From NCBI GenBank assembly GCA_003151275.1, contig PLXC01000065.1, positions 3,188 to 67,187 on the forward strand: 64,000 nt of DNA, read 5' to 3'. Source of the DNA: Candidatus Melainabacteria bacterium (GTDB lineage Bacteria; Cyanobacteriota; Vampirovibrionia; Obscuribacterales; Obscuribacteraceae). The notes beneath the pieces were generated by a model, which did not search any database, was not told the DNA's origin, and saw nothing but the letters and a program-made list of their open reading frames with translations. Below, one piece after another: positions 55,518 through 63,919 of this stretch. A program made the position numbers and the translations under genes. The first letter of the stretch is position 1. Each line of letters opens with the position of its first letter.

Positions 55518-56630
55518 ATGAACCAAGACGCCGACTGTAGTGAACTAGATCGTCAGCGCATGCGCATCTGTTTGGAATTGGCGCAAGAAGCCGAAGGGCG
55601 AACTGCACCCAATCCAATGGTCGGCGCGATTGTTGTCGGTGTGGATGGGCAAATTGTCGGCAGAGGATTTCATAAGAGAAGCGGCACAGCCCACGCTGAA
55701 GTGATTGCTCTTGATGAAGCCGGAGAGCTAGCCCGCGGTGGAGTTCTTTATGTCACCCTCGAACCTTGCTGTCACTTCGGCAAGATGCCTCCTTGTAGCG
55801 ACTATGTCACCAGGAGTGGTGTCAGCCGCGTGGTGGCAGCAATGGCTGATCCAAATCCAAAAGTGGCTGGAAGGGGATTTAAGCAGATCGAAGATGCAGG
55901 TATTTCACTCTCGATCGGAATTCTTGAAGCTGAGGCCGAATGGTTGAATCGCGGCTTTCTTAAGAGAATTAGAAAAGGGCTGCCATGGCTGTGCCTAAAG
56001 ATCGCTCTTACTCTGGATGGTCGTATCGCAGATCGCACTGGCAGCAGTCGTTGGGTTACTGGTCCCGAGTCAAGATTGAAGGTTCATGAGCTTCGCAATA
56101 AGTTTGACGCGGTTTTGGTCGGGGCCAATACCCTAAGAATGGACGATCCTGAGTTAACTGTGCGCGACATCGCCGATTCGCGCAACCCCGTTCGGGTCGC
56201 TCTCGACGCCCGTTTGCAAACGGATCCCAGTTCACGTTTCTGTATTACCAAACCGAATGCGCGTACTATTCTATTTGCTTCTCAAAACTCAATTAACGAA
56301 AAGTCCAACGTATATCCCGGGCACATCGAATTGTTTGCGGCACCATCTGAAGACGGGCACATTGACTTAACCTTTGCCTTATCGACACTGGCCGAGCAGG
56401 GTGTTAACTCTGTGCTCTGCGAAGGTGGTGGCAAACTTGCAGGAAGCCTGCTGCAACAAGGCTTAATTGATGAAATTTACTGGGTCATGGCCCCCAAGTT
56501 GCTTGGCGACGAGCGCGCCATTCCCGCACTACAAGTCGGAACCACTGTGCCTTTGGCGCAAGCTTGGACAGTGCACACAATGACGACAGAAAAGATCGGC
56601 AGCGATATTTGGATTCACGGAGTCCTCTAA
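55518..56630 (+). CDS. ribD: Bifunctional riboflavin deaminase/reductase RibD
   Basis: Pyrimidine deaminase/reductase of riboflavin synthesis, 370 residues. The N-terminal deaminase domain has TAHAEVIALDEAG (zinc His and Glu) near residues 56-68 and LEPCCHFGKMPPCSDYV near residues 80-96 (two zinc Cys). The C-terminal reductase begins near residue 150 with KIALTLDGRIADRTGSSRWVTG and ends GGGKLAGSLLQQGLIDEI. The upstream pfk gene ends 7 bases before it, so they may be cotranscribed. No other rib genes are adjacent. Confidence 0.95.
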   Translation: MNQDADCSELDRQRMRICLELAQEAEGRTAPNPMVGAIVVGVDGQIVGRGFHKRSGTAHAEVIALDEAGELARGGVLYVTLEPCCHFGKMPPCSDYVTRSGVSRVVAAMADPNPKVAGRGFKQIEDAGISLSIGILEAEAEWLNRGFLKRIRKGLPWLCLKIALTLDGRIADRTGSSRWVTGPESRLKVHELRNKFDAVLVGANTLRMDDPELTVRDIADSRNPVRVALDARLQTDPSSRFCITKPNARTILFASQNSINEKSNVYPGHIELFAAPSEDGHIDLTFALSTLAEQGVNSVLCEGGGKLAGSLLQQGLIDEIYWVMAPKLLGDERAIPALQVGTTVPLAQAWTVHTMTTEKIGSDIWIHGVL

Positions 56631-56757
56631 CCCATCGACGCTTGAACTTTTATACAACAGCGCTGAATCTTTATGCAGCTCACTAATTTCAAGCCCCGAC
56701 CATGGCCCGACCTTCCCAAGTTGTGTCACGCTGAATAACAGGTCGGTCCTGAGAAAG

Positions 56758-57075
56758 CTAAGTGAGCACTTCCAGTCCGTGTTTTTTAGCAACGCATAGC
56801 AGCTTCAGAGCTGCGCCATATGGACGCGTTGCTCCCGATTCCCATTTTTCTACTGTACTCTCGCTGGTGTTTAAATATCGTGCAAAAACCGGTTGGCTCA
56901 CATGATAGCTTTCGCGCAATGCTTTTATTTGCTGAGGTCCTAATTCCTCAGGCATAGCAAGACAGCTTTCGTCAAAATGACGCATGGTTTCTTTACTTAC
57001 AGTGTCAGCTTTATGCATGCCAGCCACTGCACTATGGATCGCTTCGAAAGCATCGCTTTTAAATTTCTTCGCCAT
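56758..57075 (-). CDS. Xre-family antitoxin (NadS-like), intact
   Basis: A 105-residue helix-turn-helix protein. TVSKETMRHFDESCL precedes the HTH PQQIKALRESYHVSQPVFARYLN, followed by EKWESGATRPYGAALKLL, all typical of NadS-like antitoxins that pair with RelE-type (PF06296) toxins. Complete, with no frame disruption. Its ATG (57073-57075) lies within the end of the upstream toxin frame, an overlap of 17 bases as expected for such pairs. Probably autoregulates the module. Confidence 0.88.
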   Translation of the reverse strand: MAKKFKSDAFEAIHSAVAGMHKADTVSKETMRHFDESCLAMPEELGPQQIKALRESYHVSQPVFARYLNTSESTVEKWESGATRPYGAALKLLCVAKKHGLEVLT

Positions 57076-57305
57076 GGCAAATCTCCACTGATACCTTGAT
57101 CGCTAACTCTGTTTTGAAATCGTCGTCTGTTTTGTTTGCGTACAAGTCTGCTAATTCTCGGAAGCCATGAAGTCTTTGCTATCGATATTTTCGTGGTCTC
57201 TTTTTGCAACAAAAAAGCATAAACCCAGTATTTACCGCCTTTTGCAACAACTATGCTGCGGTGCATATTTTCATTCAGGCGCTTCTTAAATACCTCTTCA
57301 CCCAT
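57059..57305 (-). pseudogene. RelE-type (PF06296) toxin, broken by two -1 frameshifts
   Basis: Three consecutive frames restore a PF06296-like toxin. The first frame gives FKKRLNENMHRS and GGKYWVYAF. After a one-base shift at the T6 run (plus-strand A6 at 57211-57216) the next reads FVAKRDHENIDSKDF. A second shift about 60 bases on gives GFRELADLYANKTDDDF and TELAIKVSVEICHGEEI, ending TAA at 57059-57061. The order matches the family order (GGYR..FAKNERDNI..LKELA..L). The N-terminus also seems short. The downstream antitoxin is intact. Sequence error is possible but the shifts occur only in toxins here. Confidence 0.8.
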
Positions 57306-57320
57306 CGGCCAAGCGAGCCA

Positions 57321-57686
57321 TTAGAGAGTCAATGGCACAGCTATGTCTACTTCATCCCAGGGGACCATTAGCTTTTGTTCGTCATCTTTCTGAATCAGCT
57401 CTAGGTGTGTCAGTTGTTTTACATCTTCGTGAACATTGGCATAAGCCCGGTTTAGAGAGGAGGCTAGTTTTCTGCAACTCAAGGGGCCGCTTTTTTTGAG
57501 GAATTTTAGAAGCTCCATACGCTTAGGAGACAGCGTGCTGAACAAGTCTTCCTCACTTGTGAAATAAACACGGTGGATAGGATCTTCGGCGGCTTCGCCA
57601 GCCTCAGCACGCTTAAAGCTAGTACGAACGGACTTCTTGAAGTCGTCGAGACTACAAATCGAAATCAAAATTTTGCGGTTATTCAT
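57321..57686 (-). CDS. Winged-helix antitoxin (TumA / HVO_A0114 type), intact
   Basis: A 121-residue winged-helix protein (MarR-like HVO_A0114 type). The HTH LLKFLKKSGPLSCRKLASSLNRAYANVHEDVKQLTHLELI lies at about residues 58-100, preceded by YFTSEEDLFSTLSPKRM. Such proteins are encoded next to TumE-family (DUF6516) toxins. The ATG at 57686 overlaps the end of the restored toxin frame by 8 bases. Frame intact. Confidence 0.8.
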   Translation of the reverse strand: MNNRKILISICSLDDFKKSVRTSFKRAEAGEAAEDPIHRVYFTSEEDLFSTLSPKRMELLKFLKKSGPLSCRKLASSLNRAYANVHEDVKQLTHLELIQKDDEQKLMVPWDEVDIAVPLTL

Positions 57687-57983
57687 TTTCGGTCTTCTCC
57701 AAAATTTCGTCTACATCGCGCCAGAAGTCATCCAGAAGCTTGTCTATATCTTGAAATTTGTACGATTCTTCGGTGCCATTTGAAAAGTGTTTGTGATCTC
57801 CTTTGCCTTTTTCTCATTGTCATATCTAACTGACGTGGCACCACTGGCAGTGCAGTAATTAAGTCTGTATTTAAATCCATGTGGGCGCTCTGCGGAAGGC
57901 TCGGGTACAAGCCAGATCACAACGGATACGAGCGAACCATCAGGAAGCTTGATTTTTTGGTTCGCGTATTCGATCGCTTTCAT
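57679..57983 (-). pseudogene. TumE-family toxin, frameshifted at an A run
   Basis: The first frame starts at ATG 57983 and reads MKAIEYANQKIKLPDG, then HGFKYRLNYC and SVRYDNEKK. It then runs out of family at the A5 stretch (plus T-run 57808-57812). A -1 shift there restores GKGDHKHFSNGTEESYKF, DIDKLLDDFWRDVDEIL and the stop TAA at 57679-57681. The His-rich GDHKH and the closing D-F-W-R-D-V are family hallmarks. Its end overlaps the antitoxin start by 8 bases. One lost base in the A run would explain everything. Confidence 0.85.
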
Positions 57984-58016
57984 ATAGCTTATTGTACTAT
58001 ATAGTCCGCAATGCTA

Positions 58017-58391
58017 TCAAGTTAAACCCTTCCCTGATGGAAGTTGCTTTGCGCCTGGACCTGGACGGTAACCACATTCAGCGCAAAAGGACGCCTCTGC
58101 AGTTCTAAAATTCTTGCCACAGCGAGGGCATGTAGGACCGAATAACCACACGCAATGTCTGTAGAACTCGCCGTGCCCAACAGTCACATCACCGCCCCGC
58201 TGTGCATAAAACCGATATACTGGTGCAAAGAACTCTTTCACTGGAGTGTCTTTCAGAGCCGCTCCAGTGTCTTCGCGATATCTCTTGACTCGTCCAAGAC
58301 TCTCCGAGTACAGCTCGTCAAACTCGTGCCGGTCAGTATCTTCGATGACGACGACAAAATCCTTACATCGCCAGCAGTAAGCGCGCTTCAT
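58017..58391 (-). CDS. Zinc-ribbon protein, unknown
   Basis: A 124-residue protein with three Cys pairs: CWRC near residue 6, CPRC near 88 and CAEC near 103; the last two form a standard zinc ribbon. The middle is rich in aromatic and acidic residues (FDELYSESLGRVKRY). No family recognised. Lies 34 bases upstream of the TumE toxin gene on the same strand, but I see no functional link. Confidence 0.7.
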   Translation of the reverse strand: MKRAYCWRCKDFVVVIEDTDRHEFDELYSESLGRVKRYREDTGAALKDTPVKEFFAPVYRFYAQRGGDVTVGHGEFYRHCVWLFGPTCPRCGKNFRTAEASFCAECGYRPGPGAKQLPSGKGLT

Positions 58392-58659
58392 ACCCAGAGC
58401 CCAGAGCAGAAATAATACATAACGACATTCGCTTTAGTTTAGTGTAAGAACCAATTCAGACATTCCGTCAGTTACACCATATTTGGTGCAGGATTCGAAG
58501 TTGAAAGACGTCTCTCACGCTGCTGAGCTTGGCATGTCAAGCGTTTCGAGCTGTCTCATTTTCGATTACAATTAGCTAACTTTTATGGTCATTATTGGCT
58601 GACAAGCGTAAGCTAGTAATTAAATTGCCAAGATTCCCCAAACACAGCAATGGTGCCTT

Positions 58660-58872
58660 ATGACGGTTCACAATCTAGCTCGAAACCTAGATCTGACAAT
58701 TGAAACAGACCGCCACGGTGAACACTTCATTGTCTTCCCTGGTCGCTATGAAAATCTTGTGCCACCGCAACTGCACGAAGAAAAGATGGACTGGATCCGC
58801 AGTTCATACGACACCTTCCTTGAGCATGTGCGCGAATTTGATGCACTTAAAAAGCGCGCTGACTACAACTAA
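58660..58872 (+). CDS. Small hypothetical protein
   Basis: A 70-residue polar protein (NLDLTIETDRHGEHFIVFPGRYENL, then a helix MDWIRSSYDTFLEHVREFDALKK). No family and no strong ribosome site. About 60 bases before the miaB start. Coding-like composition makes it probable but not certain. Confidence 0.5.
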   Translation: MTVHNLARNLDLTIETDRHGEHFIVFPGRYENLVPPQLHEEKMDWIRSSYDTFLEHVREFDALKKRADYN

Positions 58873-58951
58873 CATCAACCTTATAGTATGCTGACTCATT
58901 GAGGGGAGCGCCGCAGAGCGTCTTTCGCCTTGTTTGTCTGGAGCGACGTTA

Positions 58952-60343
58952 TTGAGCGCTACAAATACTGCTTTGCCTGTTGAAAAAGCGACTGAAAGAA
59001 AGTCGGTTTACATTGAGACGTTCGGCTGTCAGATGAACAAGTCTGATTCTGAGCACATGCTCGGATTACTTGATGAGATCGGTTATGGACAGATCGATGA
59101 CATCAGAGAAGCAGATCTGATGATTTTGAATACTTGTGCAATTCGCGAGAACGCCGAAGACAAGGTTTATAGCTACCTGGGCGCTTGGCGAAAGATAAAA
59201 AACAAACGACCAGGATCGATGATCGCTGTCGGCGGTTGCGTTGCGCAAGATGCCGGCGCGGATATGATCAAACGAGTGCCGTACGTTGATGTTGTGTTTG
59301 GTACACACAACCTTCATCGCCTTCCCGATCTCGTTCTCAAAGCAAGATACACAGGCGAGCCCGTGTGCGAAGTATTTCAAGAATTGCCAGAAGACCTGCC
59401 AGAGATTCCTGTTATCCGTCAAAGCGATATCAGCGCCTGGGTTTCAATTATTTATGGTTGTGATTACAACTGCACTTATTGCATCGTTCCCTACGTGCGG
59501 GGCCGAGAGAAGAGTCGAGAGCCAGACGTTATCTACAAAGAGATCGAAGAGCTTGGCTCAGGCGGATACAGAGAAGTTACCTTGCTTGGGCAGAATGTCA
59601 CAGCCTACGGACACGATCTCGATCCGAAAATCCATCTTGGTAATTTGATTGAACGGATCGGCACTATCGATCAGATTAAGAGGATCCGCTTTCTGACGGG
59701 GCATCCACGCGATCTAAATTCTGAAATTATCGAAGCTGTTTATCAAGTTGAAAGCGCTTGCGAGTATTTCCATGTTCCAATTCAGTCCGGTGATAATCGT
59801 ACTCTTCGCCGCATGGCTAGGGGTTATACCGTCGACTTTTATAAACGAGTGATTGACCAGATTCGCAGCAAAATGCCTGACGCTTCAATCACCACCGATT
59901 TGATTGTAGGCTTCCCCGGTGAGACGGAGCAGGAATTTATGAATTCCGTAAACCTGGTTGAGGAGCTGCAATTCGACGCTGCCAACACAGCAGCATATTC
60001 GCCGCGACAACATACTCCCGCTTCGGACTGGGAGGGGCAAATTACTCACGAAGAAAAATACGAGCGGTTGAGATTTCTCAACTCAGTGGTCACTGACGTC
60101 TCTCACAAAATCAATAAACGATATGTCGACAAGCGCGTAGAGATTCTTGTCGAAGGACGAAGTGACAGACACCCAGAGCGGTTTATGGGTCGCACGCGCA
60201 CCAACAAAATCGTCAACTTCGAAGGGCATGAATCGATGATTGGCCAGTTGGTTGAAGTCGATATTCAAACAGCGAATCCGTGGGCTCTTAGAGGCACTTT
60301 GCCTGAGCAAGTGCTTCGCACCACATGCGATACTATCCGTTAA
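58952..60343 (+). CDS. miaB: tRNA-i6A37 methylthiotransferase MiaB
   Basis: Radical-SAM enzyme adding methylthio to i6A37 in tRNA. The N-terminal UPF0004 cysteines are in TFGCQMNKSDSE, ILNTCAIRENAEDK and GGCVAQ. The radical-SAM cluster is GCDYNCTYCIVP (C-x3-C-x2-C), followed by YVRGREKSR, and a TRAM domain closes the protein (VEILVEGRSD, TNKIVNFEG). TTG 58952 is preferred because GGAG lies 8 bases before it; TTG 58934 is also in frame. About 463 residues. Confidence 0.95.
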   Translation: MSATNTALPVEKATERKSVYIETFGCQMNKSDSEHMLGLLDEIGYGQIDDIREADLMILNTCAIRENAEDKVYSYLGAWRKIKNKRPGSMIAVGGCVAQDAGADMIKRVPYVDVVFGTHNLHRLPDLVLKARYTGEPVCEVFQELPEDLPEIPVIRQSDISAWVSIIYGCDYNCTYCIVPYVRGREKSREPDVIYKEIEELGSGGYREVTLLGQNVTAYGHDLDPKIHLGNLIERIGTIDQIKRIRFLTGHPRDLNSEIIEAVYQVESACEYFHVPIQSGDNRTLRRMARGYTVDFYKRVIDQIRSKMPDASITTDLIVGFPGETEQEFMNSVNLVEELQFDAANTAAYSPRQHTPASDWEGQITHEEKYERLRFLNSVVTDVSHKINKRYVDKRVEILVEGRSDRHPERFMGRTRTNKIVNFEGHESMIGQLVEVDIQTANPWALRGTLPEQVLRTTCDTIR

Positions 60344-60530
60344 ACTGAATTTTGTCGAAATATTCTTTTATATCGAGATACTCCATCTGTTTCTGGCTTG
60401 ACCTCTTCGATATAAGCCTTCTTAATGTCGTCCAGGCGATAGAGTATGAAAGTGTTGAGGAGTTTTGCAACTCTCTGCGCGGAAGGTTTTATCGCAAGCA
60501 TCCGCCTTATACTTTTGCTGAGGCAAAAAT

Positions 60531-61499
60531 ATGAAGGACGATAGAAACATCATAGAACAAGCTGTTCATTTGCTCCAGAGCGGTGAGTTGGTTGCGTTTC
60601 CAACTGAGACGGTTTACGGATTAGGGGCGGATGCCTCAAATCCCGCTGCCGTCGCCAAGTTATATGCCGCCAAAGGGCGACCGGAAAATCATCCGGTGAT
60701 TGTGCACCTTGCAGAATTAAGCCAATTATCTTTCTGGGTCAGTCAAATTCCTGACGATGCTCTACGACTTGCCGAAAAGTTTTGGCCAGGACCGCTCACG
60801 CTTATTTTGCCAAAAGCGCCTCATGTGTTGGATGCGATCACCGGTGGACAAAAAAGTGTCGGCATAAGAGTGCCATCTCATCCACTTGCGCTTGATCTAT
60901 TGAAAGCGTTTGGTGGTGGCGTTGTCGCTCCTTCTGCAAACAAGTTTGGACGATTGAGTCCTACAAGGGCAGAGGATGTGCGCAAGGAGTTCCAAGATCA
61001 AGTCGCTATGGTTCTGGATGGAGGTGCTTGTGCAGTTGGCATTGAGTCGACGATAGTTGATCTCACCGGTTCGCAACCGATGATCTTGCGACCAGGAATG
61101 ATCGAACAAGCAGAAATAGAATCTGTGATTGGAGCAGTGCGCTTAGCAGCGCGAATTGTTGACGACGAATCAATCACTAGAGCTCCAGGTGGCTTGCCGA
61201 GCCATTATGCTCCGACAACACCTTTGAAGCTAGTCCACGCCGATGAATTGCGGCGAATCACCGACAATTTACCGCAAGGCAATGTTCGAATTGCTGTGAT
61301 GGCTTTTTCTGCGGCACCGCTGGAAATGAATTGGATCATAGCTAATTCAGATCCGCATGCATTTGCGCGAGACCTTTACAGTAATTTGCGGCAGCTAGAC
61401 AAGCTGAAACTCGATCAGATTATTGTCGAAGCGCCCCCTGAAGATTCACACTGGGACGGCATCCGGGACAGACTGGTTAGGGCCGCTGCGGATAAGTAA
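60531..61499 (+). CDS. tsaC: L-threonylcarbamoyladenylate synthase (Sua5 type)
   Basis: Enzyme that makes threonylcarbamoyl-AMP for t6A37 tRNA modification. The N-terminal catalytic domain has VAFPTETVYGLGADA near residues 19-33, KGRPENHPVIVHL, LTLILPKA, and GGVVAPSANKFGRLSPT. The C-terminal Sua5 domain starts near residue 215 after RAPGGLPSHYAP. At 322 residues it is the long (Sua5) form. Good companion of miaB, both acting at position 37. The start overlaps an upstream short frame by 4 bases. Confidence 0.93.
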   Translation: MKDDRNIIEQAVHLLQSGELVAFPTETVYGLGADASNPAAVAKLYAAKGRPENHPVIVHLAELSQLSFWVSQIPDDALRLAEKFWPGPLTLILPKAPHVLDAITGGQKSVGIRVPSHPLALDLLKAFGGGVVAPSANKFGRLSPTRAEDVRKEFQDQVAMVLDGGACAVGIESTIVDLTGSQPMILRPGMIEQAEIESVIGAVRLAARIVDDESITRAPGGLPSHYAPTTPLKLVHADELRRITDNLPQGNVRIAVMAFSAAPLEMNWIIANSDPHAFARDLYSNLRQLDKLKLDQIIVEAPPEDSHWDGIRDRLVRAAADK

Positions 61500-61505
61500 T
61501 TGGTA

Positions 61506-61533
61506 TAGACATCGCTACCACTTGGTTTATAAT
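61506..61533 (+). promoter_or_regulatory. Sigma70-type promoter of the membrane gene
   Basis: TAGACA at 61506-61511 (5 of 6 matches) and TATAAT at 61528-61533 (perfect), spaced 16 bases, 40 bases before the ATG at 61574, which is preceded by GGTGG. Confidence 0.55.
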
Positions 61534-61573
61534 TGATGAGTTAATTACGAACTGAGATCACAATAGGTGGAAA

Positions 61574-62329
61574 ATGACCTCGAGTAACAGCACTCCGGAC
61601 TCAGCGACACCGCCGGCATTTTTCTCCGTTTGGAAGTCTAATTTTCCAATCGTGATCAATTCGGTGAAAGCTCACCCTCTGTTAGCTGGCACGCTTGTGA
61701 TAAGCAGCATTGTGCACTCGATATTGCCGATGATTGGTTTTATACCCAGTCTTGCTGCCATGGTTTCGATGATATTTATCCAGTACACGATTATGCAAGC
61801 AGTTTGGTCCAATATAAATGAAGGAGCGCCTCGATACTCGATAACTGATAATGCTGTGCAGTGGAAAATGGTTTCGGTAGCTATCCTTGTTAACGTTATC
61901 GCATTTCTCTTGGCAATAGTTTTTTTCCTGCCAGGAATTTGGTTCGCGATCAAATCTAGCTTCTCCATTATGATGGTCTGCCTCGAGAACAGAGCGCCAA
62001 GGGCCGCGATTTCGAGAAGTCATCAGTTAACCAAAGGATATTTCTGGGTTACGCTGTGGTTTCACGCGCTTGCGCCAATGCTCATAACTTTGGTGCTCTT
62101 TATTGGTTTATTCCTTGCGGCACTGGTTCTTGGGCTTGCTGTGGGTCTTGTATCTAAGGACTTAGCAGGCTTGCTGCGCTTTCCTTTGATAGCTGTCTTT
62201 ATGGTCATCCTGTATGCTTCGTTTTTGACGATGTCACCACCACTGGTGCATTTGTATGCATTCTTGAGCCGCCAAACCACGTCTACTTCGGCTGACGATC
62301 TTTCCTCAGTTCAGCAAGCTCGACAATAG
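61574..62329 (+). CDS. Multi-pass membrane protein, unknown
   Basis: A 251-residue protein with a polar Ser/Thr/Pro N-terminus and five to six hydrophobic helices near residues 37-58, 65-82, 95-122, 150-185 and 200-225. The layout, with NVIAFLLAIVFFLPGIWFAIKSSFS and NRAPRAAISRSHQLTKGYFW, recalls DUF975/glycerophosphodiester-esterase-membrane-domain-like proteins. Function unknown. Transcribed from the promoter just upstream. Confidence 0.7.
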   Translation: MTSSNSTPDSATPPAFFSVWKSNFPIVINSVKAHPLLAGTLVISSIVHSILPMIGFIPSLAAMVSMIFIQYTIMQAVWSNINEGAPRYSITDNAVQWKMVSVAILVNVIAFLLAIVFFLPGIWFAIKSSFSIMMVCLENRAPRAAISRSHQLTKGYFWVTLWFHALAPMLITLVLFIGLFLAALVLGLAVGLVSKDLAGLLRFPLIAVFMVILYASFLTMSPPLVHLYAFLSRQTTSTSADDLSSVQQARQ

Positions 62330-62363
62330 TTCGTCTGCAATTGTCGCTGCTGAAAACGCTGGA

Positions 62364-63290
62364 TCAGCTAAGCATTAGCTCAAACGGCTTTGCCCGATTT
62401 TCTCGTGTTTTGAGATGCGGGTTTATTTCAAGAGCGCGATTTAGGTCTTTCATCGCACCTTCTCTATCGTTCATCGACTCACGCAGCAGACTGCGATTGT
62501 AATAAACTCTGGGATTCGTTGAGTCAATTTCGATTGCTTTGTTGTAATCAGATAGAGAGCCAGTCTTATCCCCCTTTTCTTGGCGAATCACGGCACGATT
62601 GTAATAGGCATGAGCATAGGCCTTGTTCAGTTCGATGGCCTTGGATAATTCGTCCAGGGCTTTATCCAAATAACCGAAATGATAATGTGCATTTGCCAAC
62701 GTAAGATGGTCCTCCGAGTCGCTGGCATTGAGCTTAATCAACTTTTCGTATTCGGCGCGAGCTCTCTTCTTATCTATGATTAGACATAAGTGATTGAACC
62801 GGGCAAGCAGGTTACCTGAGTCCAGTACGATAGCTTTTTCGAAATCAGCCAGAGCCGCTATTGTGTCACTTAACTCGCGTCGAACAATACCGCGCCCTGT
62901 GTATGCTAAAGAATCTTTCTTGTTCCACTTTAGAGCCTCCGTGTAGTCAACTAGTGCGCCGTTAAGGTCTTGGTTCTCTGCTTTGAAACCTGCCCGGGCG
63001 CACAATGCATTTGAGTCAATCTGATTGAATTCGAGAGCGTGATTTATGTCGTCAAACGCCCCTTTCCGATCACCTGAGTCAAAGCGAAGAATTGCTCGGT
63101 CAATAAATGCAATTGGATCGCGCGGATCTAGAAGAATGGCTTTTGAATAATCTGCCAAAGCGCCTGCTTTGTCGCCGACTTTCGCGCGAGCAACCCCTCT
63201 GTTCACGTAATCGATGTCCTTTCCTAGGGTCTGATTAGCATAAGCCACGTATGCCACTACACTTAGTACTAGACTGATTGATTGCTTCAT
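62364..63290 (-). CDS. Exported tetratricopeptide-repeat protein
   Basis: A 308-residue protein with a short signal (residues 1-23) and about eight TPR units from residue 28 on, for example AGALADYSKAILLDPRDPIAF and GSLSDYNKAIEIDSTNPRVYY. The repeats are canonical and continuous to the end. Likely a periplasmic or membrane-bound protein-interaction scaffold. Convergent with the membrane gene. Confidence 0.85.
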   Translation of the reverse strand: MKQSISLVLSVVAYVAYANQTLGKDIDYVNRGVARAKVGDKAGALADYSKAILLDPRDPIAFIDRAILRFDSGDRKGAFDDINHALEFNQIDSNALCARAGFKAENQDLNGALVDYTEALKWNKKDSLAYTGRGIVRRELSDTIAALADFEKAIVLDSGNLLARFNHLCLIIDKKRARAEYEKLIKLNASDSEDHLTLANAHYHFGYLDKALDELSKAIELNKAYAHAYYNRAVIRQEKGDKTGSLSDYNKAIEIDSTNPRVYYNRSLLRESMNDREGAMKDLNRALEINPHLKTRENRAKPFELMLS

Positions 63291-63295
63291 GCTGT

Positions 63296-63919
63296 TTATT
63301 TTGTCTTGTGCAATTGAAGATCAATTTCATGATCTAAGTGCGACGTCATTTTTCCGTTCACCATGTGGGCTGGAACTCCTAGCAGATGCCCGTGTTCGTA
63401 GTGCGCTTCGGCGAGACCATTGTAATAGTTCTTCTTTCCCTTTTCAGCAGGGACGTCCAGCACTTGATTGAACCTAGCGCCCTCCCGATATACAGAAGCG
63501 GGTATTTTAGCGGAGAAGTTTTCGCTAGGTTTGTAACCGTCATTTGTATCTGAAGCGGGGATTGTAGTTTGTCCGGTCAGGTACTCGGTTTTGGGCTTGT
63601 GAGTGTGTATGTGATTGTCATGTTCGGTTGTATCTCCGTGCAACAGTCCACTATGCTGCACCGACTTTTGCGGCTTCAGCTGTGAATAAACGCTTTCATA
63701 CTGGAACTTTTGAGGCTGTCTTGAACTAGCATAACCTTTCAACTGTTGATGGCTGCTGTCCACCAATTCGAGGTTTCCAAATTCGCCTGGCACCTGCGAA
63801 CTGGGTAGGGACGTATCCAGAGTTGGCCTCATTGCTTGCGGAGTCCAGGGCTGCGAAAACTGATGGCTACTGCCCGAGTCACTCGAATTGTCTATACGAC
63901 CGATTAGCTTGTCGCTCAT
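63296..63919 (-). CDS. Hypothetical Ser/Gln/His-rich protein
   Basis: A 207-residue hydrophilic protein. The first 120 residues are Ser/Gln/Pro-rich and probably disordered, with a His-rich motif EHDNHIHTHK. The C-terminal 60 residues (GARFNQVLDVPAEKGKKNYYNG then YEHGHLLGVPAHMVNGK and HLDHEIDLQLH) look globular and carry several His. No family recognised. It overlaps the upstream partial gene by 4 bases (ATGA), so it is coupled. Five bases separate it from the TPR gene. Confidence 0.65.
   Translation of the reverse strand: MSDKLIGRIDNSSDSGSSHQFSQPWTPQAMRPTLDTSLPSSQVPGEFGNLELVDSSHQQLKGYASSRQPQKFQYESVYSQLKPQKSVQHSGLLHGDTTEHDNHIHTHKPKTEYLTGQTTIPASDTNDGYKPSENFSAKIPASVYREGARFNQVLDVPAEKGKKNYYNGLAEAHYEHGHLLGVPAHMVNGKMTSHLDHEIDLQLHKTK

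Noticed and set aside
60352..60534. 60-residue plus frame ending in ATGA overlap with tsaC
   Set aside because: No ribosome binding site, unusual composition, no recognisable domain; likely chance.
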